Shown: positions 1 through 4,602 of the stretch, in pieces | Numbering within the stretch: position 1 is the first letter of the stretch | Layout of the letters: every line of letters begins with the position of its first letter | Assembly (NCBI GenBank): GCA_043817485.1 | Contig: JBDRGX010000079.1 | Coordinates: 1 to 5,628 of the forward strand | Direction of reading: 5' to 3' | Source: JBDRGX01 sp043817485 [NCBI: bacterium] | Lineage (GTDB): Bacteria; JBDRGX01 | Length of the DNA: 5,628 nt | Notes under the pieces: model-generated | Told to the model about the DNA's origin: nothing | What the model saw: the letters and a program-made list of their open reading frames with translations, nothing else | Database searches by the model: none | Translations under genes and position numbers: made by a program

Positions 1-272
1 TCTTTATATCAACTAATTTAAGTCTTTATATATACGATTGATAATTAATGGCAAAACTATCCCATATATAGTATTTATTGCTAATATTGGCACAACATGT
101 TGTATACTTCTCATGCCAAATTTCTATTGCGACACAGTCTCCATGAATTGCCCCTACAAATATAAAACCATCTTGGATTTTTATATTTTTTTGTTTCGAA
201 CATTTGTATTTATTTCAAATTGAAAATTGAAAATTTGTTTTATATTTCAGTTATTTGTATTTGTTTCGTTTT

Positions 273-365
273 TACCAATATTATGTTCCTAACGGAACAA
301 TTTGTTCTTATGCTTTATCAATAATTATTATTTCATAAATGTCCCATAGTGACACAATATTGGTA
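273..365. repeat. Small inverted-repeat element with inner hairpins
   Basis: The outer arms TACCAATATT (273-282) and AATATTGGTA (356-365) are perfect 10-bp inverted repeats, and similarity continues a few bases inward. Just inside the left arm is a perfect hairpin, GTTCC-taac-GGAAC (285-298). Overlapping it is GAACA-att-TGTTC (296-308 approximately). The 93-bp size and terminal arms resemble a small non-autonomous element or a structured intergenic repeat. With a single copy in the window, mobility is unproven. Confidence 0.4.
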
Positions 366-391
366 GAAAAAATTATTCCCACATAATACAA

Positions 392-404
392 ATGCCGTAG
401 GCAT
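392..404 (+). repeat. Short hairpin, ATGCC-gta-GGCAT type
   Basis: This is a perfect 5-bp stem with a 3-base loop, followed by GATATATTA. The layout matches the hairpin half-units at 1685-1748 and 1911-1975, which also have a 5-bp stem, a 3-base loop and then GATATT or GACATT. The stem bases differ but remain paired. It lies 72 bp upstream of the aminotransferase start and could be part of its 5' leader if transcription begins upstream. Confidence 0.45.
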
Positions 405-464
405 GATATATTAATTTTTTTTTTATATTTCGATATTTTCAACTTAACCGTTTTTTATATTTAT

Positions 465-470
465 AGGAGA
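465..470 (+). promoter_or_regulatory. Ribosome binding site of the aminotransferase gene
   Basis: AGGAGA lies 5 bases before the ATG at 476. This supports the chosen start, and the protein then begins with the usual family opening VPLLNLKKQY. Confidence 0.8.
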
Positions 471-475
471 TTTAT

Positions 476-1381
476 ATGCAAGTGCCTTTATTGAATTTAA
501 AAAAACAATATAAAACTATTGAACAAGAAATAGATCAAGCAATTAAAAATGTTTGCTTAAGTGGCCAATTTGTTTTAGGTCAATTTGTTGAGAAATTTGA
601 ACAGGAAATAGCAGAATATTGTGGTTCAATCTATGCTATAGGAGTTGCTTCTGGAACTGATGCTCTTATTATAGGGCTTGAAGCAATTGGAATAAAATCA
701 GGAGATGAAGTAATTACTACTCCGTATACTTTTTTTTCTACAGCAAGTGTTATTTCAAAATTAAAAGCAAAACCAGTATTTGTAGATATTGATCCACAAA
801 CTTATAATATAAATACTGATTTAATAATAAAAAAAATAACAAAAAAAACAAAAGCTATTATTCCAGTACATCTTTATGGTCAATGTGCAGAAATGGATAA
901 AATAATGGAAATTGCTTGTAAATATAAAATTAAAGTAATTGAAGATGCTGCTCAAGCCATTGGAGCAAAATATAAAAATAAAAAAGCTGGAACAATAGGA
1001 GATATTGGTTGTTTTAGTTTTTTTCCTACTAAAAATTTAGGTGGATATGGTGATGGAGGAATGATTATTACTAATAATAAAATTTTTGCAGAAAAAATAC
1101 AAATGTTAAGAGTACATGGATCAAAATTAAAATATTTTCATTCGATGATTGGATATAATAGTCGATTGGATGCTTTACAATCAGTTATTTTATCAGTAAA
1201 ATTAAAATATCTTGATTTATGGATATCAAAACGCCAAAAAAATGTGCAAATTTATAATCAATTATTTAAAAATACTTCTATTGATGTTCCTTTTGTAAAA
1301 GAAGATAATTTTCATGTTTATAATCAATATGTAATTAGAGTAAAAAATAGAAATGAATTAAAAAAATATTTAAAACAATAA
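476..1381 (+). CDS. DegT/DnrJ/EryC1/StrS-family PLP aminotransferase, stopped early
   Basis: This is a pyridoxal-phosphate aminotransferase of the family that aminates keto-sugars on nucleotide carriers, usually for surface polysaccharide, O-antigen or glycan synthesis in the cytoplasm. The 301 residues show the family order. VPLLNLKKQY is at the N-terminus, and GVASGTDAL (about 56-64) binds the cofactor phosphate. EDAAQAIGAKY follows at about 156-166, with Asp157 expected to contact the PLP ring nitrogen. SFFPTKNLGGYGDGG (181-195) contains Lys186, the expected Schiff-base lysine. MIGYNSRLDALQ (224-235) is also typical. Family members run to about 360-380 residues, so this frame is short. It ends at a TAA (1379-1381) inside the C-terminal domain, and recognisable C-terminal sequence continues in the same frame to 1576. 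The active-site residues are all before the stop, but the lost part normally completes the small domain, so activity of the truncated form is doubtful. The substrate cannot be told, and no sugar-pathway neighbour is in the window. Confidence 0.9.
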   Translation: MQVPLLNLKKQYKTIEQEIDQAIKNVCLSGQFVLGQFVEKFEQEIAEYCGSIYAIGVASGTDALIIGLEAIGIKSGDEVITTPYTFFSTASVISKLKAKPVFVDIDPQTYNINTDLIIKKITKKTKAIIPVHLYGQCAEMDKIMEIACKYKIKVIEDAAQAIGAKYKNKKAGTIGDIGCFSFFPTKNLGGYGDGGMIITNNKIFAEKIQMLRVHGSKLKYFHSMIGYNSRLDALQSVILSVKLKYLDLWISKRQKNVQIYNQLFKNTSIDVPFVKEDNFHVYNQYVIRVKNRNELKKYLKQ

Positions 1382-1576
1382 AAAGTAGATACAGAAATAT
1401 ATTATCCTATTCCTCTTCATTTACAAGAATGTTATAAAAATTTAGGATACAGTAAAGGTGCTTTTCCAGAATCTGAAAAAGCATCAGAAGAAACTCTTGC
1501 TCTTCCTATTTATCCAGAACTTACAAAAAAACAACAAGAAAAAGTTGTAAAATGTATTTTAGAGTTTAATAAGTAA
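1382..1576 (+). pseudogene. Detached C-terminal part of the aminotransferase
   Basis: Directly after the internal TAA, with no change of frame, the DNA reads [19 protein letters not shown], continues with [16 protein letters not shown] and [17 protein letters not shown], and stops at TAA 1574-1576. These are standard C-terminal motifs of DegT-family aminotransferases: the (D/E)T-xIYYPxPLHLQ strand, the FPxSExxSxExLxLPxxPxL block, and the final helix. The part upstream plus this one gives 366 codons before the last stop, which is the normal family length. It has no start codon or ribosome binding site of its own. The simplest reading is one gene with a single nonsense codon, either real, recent or a sequence error. 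Confidence 0.85.
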
Positions 1577-1681
1577 TAAAATTTTGTAATATTTTTTATG
1601 CAAAAATTATTTATTTCTTATTATTATTTTAATGAAGCAAAATTAGATAATTGCAACACAGTTTTGTTGAGAATTGTCTTG

Positions 1682-1763
1682 TTAATCCCGAAGGGATGAT
1701 ATTATTATAGCATATTGTTGAATAATTCCAATTTAACCCTGAAAGGGTGATATTGTTGTAGCA
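1682..1763 (+). repeat. Hairpin repeat, copy 1
   Basis: The first 47 bases (1682-1728) are identical to 1908-1954. The unit is built of two half-units about 51 bp apart. The first is the hairpin ATCCC-gaa-GGGAT (1685-1697) followed by GATATTATTATAGCAT. The second is ACCCT-gaa-AGGGT (1736-1748) followed by GATATTGTTGTAGCAT. The hairpins are symmetric, but the shared tail gives the repeat a direction, and all copies point the same way. This resembles REP/BIME-type intergenic repeats; no transposase is present. Confidence 0.8.
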
Positions 1764-1907
1764 TTTAAAATTTTTCTAAACCTTATGCGTAAAAACAAAG
1801 ATTGTTTTTGTGTCGATATAGCAAAAAATGAACGCCAATGGTTGCAGATATAAGAATTTAATACACAACAAACAATTATATTATTGTAATACAAAAATCA
1901 GTTTTTT

Positions 1908-1990
1908 TTAATCCCGAAGGGATGATATTATTATAGCATATTGTTGAATAATTCTAATTTTAACCCTAAAAGGGTGACATTATTATATGT
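1908..1990 (+). repeat. Hairpin repeat, copy 2
   Basis: This is the second copy, 226 bp downstream of copy 1 and in the same orientation. It has the hairpin ATCCC-gaa-GGGAT at 1911-1923 and ACCCT-aaa-AGGGT at 1963-1975, followed by GACATTATTATATGTT. After the 47 identical bases the copies diverge slightly: C to T, one inserted T, and loop gaa to aaa. The stem is kept. It ends about 20 bp from the stop codon of the radical SAM gene, so that gene's transcript would run into it. Confidence 0.8.
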
Positions 1991-2012
1991 TAGATAAATT
2001 ACTTTTTATTTT

Positions 2013-2786
2013 CTAAAAAATTTTTCCTCTTCGTTTCAAAGTATTTTCTGGATTTAAAGATTTTACTTTTTTACAAATTCCTTCATAAACAGAAACTATT
2101 TCAAGTCCTTTAAATGTTTTTTTAATTTCATCAATATTTTCTTTAGAAAGTGGGTTACATAAGGAAGGTCTTAATGGAGTGTTTATTTGAACTTCATTTG
2201 GATTTATTTCTAAAGCTAATTTTGCTAATTCTTTTGATTTTTTTTTATTTTTTTCCAAAAACATAATTTGAAGTGCCAGTTTTCCTTTATATATTTTTTT
2301 AAATTGTTTTATTTCTTCTAAAATATTTTCAAATTTTATACTTGGCATAGGTTTATTTATTTTTTCAAAAGAATTTTGATCCCATGCATCTAATTTAAAA
2401 CTAATAAAATCTGCTAATAAAAAATCTTTTTTTACATCATCTTGATTTATTAACGATGAATTTGTTAAAATAGCAATTGGTTCTTTTCGTATTTTTTTTA
2501 TTTCTTTTATAACTTCTCCTAAATTTTTTGATAAACTTGATTCTCCGCTACCAGAAAAAGTAAAATAATCAATTTTTACATCAGAAAGCATTTTTATTTC
2601 TTTTATAATTTCCTCTGTAGTCACATATACTTTTCTTTTTTTTGTATAAAATACTTTTGTATTTATTTGGCAATAAATACAATCAAAAGTGCATATTTTT
2701 TTTGTTTGCGATAATAAATCTATGCCTAATGATTTTCCCAATCTCCATGAACTTACAGGACCGTAAATATATTTCAAATTTTCCAA
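2013..2786 (-). CDS. Radical SAM protein, COG0731 type (wyosine-synthase-like)
   Basis: This is a [4Fe-4S]/S-adenosylmethionine radical enzyme of unknown substrate, 257 residues from the chosen start. It opens with YIYGPVSSWRLGKSLGIDL, the hallmark N-terminus of COG0731 proteins, a group related to the TYW1 tRNA-wyosine enzymes. The cluster motif CTFDCIYCQ provides Cys32, Cys36 and Cys39 (CxxxCxxC). FSGSGE (about 77-82) is the SAM-binding glycine motif, and INTPLRPS further on is also family-typical. I chose the TTG at 2786 because GGAGA (2793-2797) sits 6 bases before it and conserved sequence begins right after it. The open frame extends 53 codons upstream to 2945, but that part is read from a GC-rich repeat element and looks spurious. 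Within the motif, the position usually held by Arg (PSRRLG) is Trp14. The gene follows the Mog-type gene in the same direction, 192 bp apart, so a molybdenum-cofactor link is possible but unproven. It is not MoaA: the N-terminus differs and the protein is too short. Confidence 0.85.
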   Translation of the reverse strand: MENLKYIYGPVSSWRLGKSLGIDLLSQTKKICTFDCIYCQINTKVFYTKKRKVYVTTEEIIKEIKMLSDVKIDYFTFSGSGESSLSKNLGEVIKEIKKIRKEPIAILTNSSLINQDDVKKDFLLADFISFKLDAWDQNSFEKINKPMPSIKFENILEEIKQFKKIYKGKLALQIMFLEKNKKKSKELAKLALEINPNEVQINTPLRPSLCNPLSKENIDEIKKTFKGLEIVSVYEGICKKVKSLNPENTLKRRGKIF

Positions 2787-2792
2787 AAAAAT

Positions 2793-2797
2793 TCTCC
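2793..2797 (-). promoter_or_regulatory. Ribosome binding site that decides a TTG start
   Basis: GGAGA on the minus strand is followed by 6 bases and then TTG (2786-2784). No ATG or GTG occurs between this site and the conserved YGPV motif, so TTG is the best-supported start of the radical SAM gene. Confidence 0.7.
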
Positions 2798-2820
2798 AAT
2801 TTTTTTTATTTATATTAAAA

Positions 2821-2965
2821 GTTACATTCAAAATGATAACAAAGTGGCAAGACGACGACGAAAAGCGTATTAAAAAATTCCACCCCTGTCCTAACGGACA
2901 CCCCCGCCAGCGGGGGACATAAGAAGCCGATGACAAAGCCAACATAGTTAGTGTTTGAATGCAAC
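2821..2965. mobile_element. MITE-like element with terminal inverted repeats and GC-rich core
   Basis: The ends GTTACATTCAAA (2821-2832) and TTTGAATGCAAC (2954-2965) are inverted repeats matching at 11 of 12 positions. A looser match continues inward (TAAC...GT-GGC on one side, TAAC...GTTGGC on the other). The core carries two perfect hairpins end to end: TGTCC-taac-GGACA (2887-2900) and CCCCCGC-ca-GCGGGGG (2901-2916). These 30 bases contain 22 G or C, in sharp contrast with the genes on either side. It encodes no transposase. It lies in the intergenic gap between the Mog-type gene and the radical SAM gene, ending shortly before the latter's ribosome binding site. I could not find a clear target-site duplication, so mobility is inferred. 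Confidence 0.6.
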
Positions 2966-2978
2966 TGGGGATAAATAA

Positions 2979-3473
2979 TTAATTTTTTCCACACTCACTT
3001 ATTTTCCCTTGAATAATTTCTAATGAATGAGGAAGAAGAGAAAAAATGGCTTCTAAACATTCTCTTGCAGCTTTAGGACTTCCCGGTAAATTTATAATTA
3101 AGCTTTTTTTTCTAATTCCAGCAATACTTCTTGATAAATAAGATTTTAATGTTTTTTCACTTGTTTTAAATCTCATTAATTCTGGAAATCCAGGAATTTC
3201 TCTTTCTATTACTTTTTTTGTTGCTTCTGGAGTATTATCTCGAGGAGAAAATCCAGTTCCTCCAGTAGTAAAAATTAAATCCATTTTTTGTTTATCAACT
3301 AAATTTTTTAAATGTGAAATAATTTGATTTTTTTCATCAGGAATAATTTTATAAAATACGACTTCTCCTAAATCCATTATTAATTTTTTAATTTCTTCAG
3401 AACTTTGATCAATTCTTTTTCCTTTTGATCCTGTATCACTGATAGTCAAAATAGCTATTTTATATTTTAACAT
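2979..3473 (-). CDS. mog: Molybdopterin adenylyltransferase family protein (MogA/MoaB)
   Basis: This 164-residue cytoplasmic protein of the MogA/MoaB family acts late in molybdenum cofactor synthesis, where Mog activates molybdopterin with ATP to give adenylylated molybdopterin before metal insertion. It starts YKIAILTISDTGSKGKRID, continues with the substrate loop TTGGTGFSPRD (69-79) and the stretch EIPGFPELMR (about 92-101), and ends with SRSIAGIR and NLPGSPKAA (128-136). The EIPGFPELMR block looks closer to Mog than to MoaB, but the two are hard to separate by eye. I chose the ATG at 3473. A GTG 12 bases earlier (3485) is in frame, but the extra four residues are not family-like, and GGTGGG lies at a suitable distance before the ATG. 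The start overlaps the 3' end of moaC by 14 bases, so the pair is probably translationally coupled. The length is normal and the reading frame is intact. Confidence 0.9.
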   Translation of the reverse strand: MLKYKIAILTISDTGSKGKRIDQSSEEIKKLIMDLGEVVFYKIIPDEKNQIISHLKNLVDKQKMDLIFTTGGTGFSPRDNTPEATKKVIEREIPGFPELMRFKTSEKTLKSYLSRSIAGIRKKSLIINLPGSPKAARECLEAIFSLLPHSLEIIQGKISECGKN

Positions 3474-3908
3474 CACTTTTCCCACCGGTTTTTTCTTTTA
3501 GATAAATATTATTTATTACTATTTTTTTATCAAGCATTTTACACATATCATAAATAGTTAAAGCGCTAATACTTACAGCTGTTAATGCTTCCATTTCTAC
3601 GCCAGTTTTTTCATATGCATCAGAAATAGCTGTTATTTCAATAGATTCTTTTTTGATAGTGAACGAAATTTCTACATAAGTTAAATTTAAAGGATGACAT
3701 AAAGGAATAATTTGAGAGGTTTTTTTAGCTGCTAAAATTCCAGCTATTCTTGCGGCATTTAAAACATCGCCTTTAGGAATTTGGTTATTTTCAATTTTTT
3801 TTATTGTTGTTTCAGAAAGACAAATAGTTCCACAAGCAATTGCCCTTCTTTTAGTAATTTTTTTTTTTCTCCAACATCAATCATTTTTATAAATGTATTA
3901 TTTTTCAT
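3460..3908 (-). pseudogene. moaC: moaC, cyclic pyranopterin monophosphate synthase, frameshifted
   Basis: MoaC converts the MoaA product 3',8-cyclo-GTP to cyclic pyranopterin monophosphate, an early step of molybdenum cofactor synthesis. From ATG 3908 the frame reads MKNNTFIKMIDVGEKK and then runs into 11 A residues (3868-3858). In the original frame it ends after 35 codons at TAA 3803-3801. Shifting frame within the A run restores a full MoaC. KITKRRAIACGTICLSE comes first, then KGDVLNAARIAGILAAKKTS, IPLCHPLNLTYVE, KTGVEMEALTAVSISALTIY, DMCKMLDKK and GGKSDVKI, ending at TAA 3462-3460. The expected catalytic DxxxK motif of the family is present as DMCK, with the HPL histidine. Removing two A (or adding one) gives about 148-149 residues, the normal size. 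The start overlaps the nadD stop by 11 bases, and AGGA lies 10 bases before it. The intact remainder suggests slippage, a recent mutation or a homopolymer error rather than an old pseudogene. Confidence 0.88.
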
Positions 3909-4599
3909 TTTGATATATTCCTTTTATTTCAATATATTGTTCTACTTTTTCTGGAACTAAATATTTAATACTTTTTTTGTTTTTTATGAGCGTTCTTATT
4001 TTACTTGAAGAAATGTCTATATTAGAAATTTCTTGAATAATTACTTGTTTTTTTACTTTTTCAGAAATGTCTTCTAATTTATAACCTTGTCTATTGATTA
4101 CTATAAAATTACATATAGAAATTAATTTTAATGCTTTTTTCCATTTAAAAATTTCTAAAAAAGCGTCTATTCCAATGATAAAATAAAAATCTATAACAGG
4201 ATATTTTTTTTTCAATTTTTGTATGGTTTCAATAGAATATGATTTACCAGATTTTTTCATTTCTATATCAGAAATTGAAAAGTTTGGATTAGAAGATATG
4301 GCTAATTTAACCATATTAAATCGATGAGATTTGTCAATTATTTCAATTTTTTTATGAGGAGGATTGGCTGAAGGAATAAATAATATTTTTTCTAAAGAGA
4401 ATATTTCTTGGATTTCTTTTGCTATTATTAAATGGCCATTGTGAATTGGGTTAAAAGTTCCTCCTAATATTCCCCATTTTATCTGGGAGTGCCAAGAATA
4501 CCCTGTCTCTTGAGACGGGGATGAATTGGCACAATAATAACATATTTTCCTTGCAGAGAAAATATCCTGCCATTTATGGCAGGGGAGATTCATTGCCAC
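3898..4599 (-). CDS. nadD: Nicotinate-nucleotide adenylyltransferase with N-terminal extension
   Basis: NadD adenylylates nicotinate mononucleotide with ATP to give deamido-NAD, an essential step of NAD synthesis in the cytoplasm. The core, from about residue 40, has GILGGTFNPIHNGHL (43-57; the nucleotidyltransferase (H/T)xGH motif), then SANPPHK, IGIDAF, and near the end SSSKIR, the family's SxTxxR-like ATP-binding motif. The core alone is about 194 residues, which is the usual full length. The first 39 residues are unusual, rich in Cys, His and Trp, and are encoded by a three-hairpin element. I kept GTG 4599 as the start because AGGGAG (4606-4611) lies 6 bases before it, while no ATG, GTG or TTG in frame occurs close to the core. 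An ATA codon stands where the core's start would be expected (4482-4480). ATG 4593 is an alternative. It begins 3 bases after the proA stop and overlaps moaC at its end, so it is an operon gene. Family assignment is firm; the true N-terminus is not. Confidence 0.92.
   Translation of the reverse strand: MAMNLPCHKWQDIFSARKICYYCANSSPSQETGYSWHSQIKWGILGGTFNPIHNGHLIIAKEIQEIFSLEKILFIPSANPPHKKIEIIDKSHRFNMVKLAISSNPNFSISDIEMKKSGKSYSIETIQKLKKKYPVIDFYFIIGIDAFLEIFKWKKALKLISICNFIVINRQGYKLEDISEKVKKQVIIQEISNIDISSSKIRTLIKNKKSIKYLVPEKVEQYIEIKGIYQNEK
4489..4599. repeat. Three-hairpin element fused to the nadD 5' end
   Basis: Three inverted repeats stand in a row. The first, 4489-4532, has arms GTGCCAA and TTGGCAC, an internal 5/5 mismatch, and the apex GTCTC-tt-GAGAC. 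The second, 4542-4565, is ATATTTTC and GAAAATAT around an 8-base loop. The third, 4566-4583, is CCTGCCAT-tt-ATGGCAGG, a perfect 8-bp stem. The two edges are loosely inverted (GTGGCAATGAAT read on the minus strand at 4599-4588, GTGCCAAGAAT on + at 4489-4499). It looks like a REP/MITE-type insertion that landed between the proA stop and the nadD core without breaking the frame. It is much richer in G and C than the flanking genes. Confidence 0.6.
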
Positions 4600-4602
4600 T
4601 TT

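Larger units (their letters stand above)
1..475. other. Non-coding leader region with small repeats
   Basis: I see no convincing gene in this stretch. The two longest open frames (38-223 on +, about 26-214 on minus) have no recognisable domain, and neither has a ribosome binding site that I can see. What it does hold is small repeats. There is a perfect 12-bp palindrome, ACAACATGTTGT, at 92-103. A direct repeat ATTTGTATTTrTTTC occurs at 202-216 and 253-267. An inverted-repeat unit spans 273-365, and a short hairpin sits at 392-404; these last two are listed separately. The stretch just before the aminotransferase gene is T-rich and could contain a promoter, but I cannot pick a clear -35/-10 pair. 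Confidence 0.6.
1577..2012. other. Gene-free gap between convergent genes
   Basis: No gene is visible in these 436 bp, where the aminotransferase (+) and the radical SAM gene (minus) converge. The contents are two copies of an ~82-bp hairpin repeat (listed separately) and an AT-rich inverted repeat, AAAAACAA-aga-TTGTTTTT, at 1791-1809. There is also a weak CAACA/TGTTG stem near 1653-1668. I see no classic GC-rich stem followed directly by a T run for either gene. The repeat hairpins may serve as transcript ends, which is speculation. Confidence 0.6.

Noticed and set aside
26-214. Minus-strand open frame containing GFIFVGAIHGDCVAIEIW
   Set aside because: The stretch looked protein-like for about 25 residues, but there is no start codon or ribosome binding site ahead of it, and I recognise no family. 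It could be a remnant, but I cannot support it.
38-223. Open frame of 61 codons on the + strand
   Set aside because: It has no ribosome binding site and no recognisable domain, its composition looks like translated AT-rich DNA, and it overlaps small palindromes. I treat it as non-coding.
1379-1381. Reassignment of TAA to a sense codon
   Set aside because: The mog-type gene, moaC, nadD and proA all end at TAA where the families normally end, and their bodies contain no internal TAA. The aminotransferase stop is an isolated case.
1791-1809. Intrinsic terminator for the aminotransferase gene
   Set aside because: The AAAAACAA/TTGTTTTT stem is perfect but entirely weak A-T rich apart from one pair, and it lies over 200 bp after the gene, so I do not call it a terminator.
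1682-1990. CRISPR array
   Set aside because: There are only two copies, 226 bp apart, with different inner sequence and no regular spacers. These are hairpin repeats, not a CRISPR.
2787-2945. The 53-codon upstream extension of the radical SAM frame
   Set aside because: It is read through the GC-rich inverted-repeat element, has no similarity to the family N-terminus, and a ribosome binding site with a TTG start lies exactly before the conserved part.
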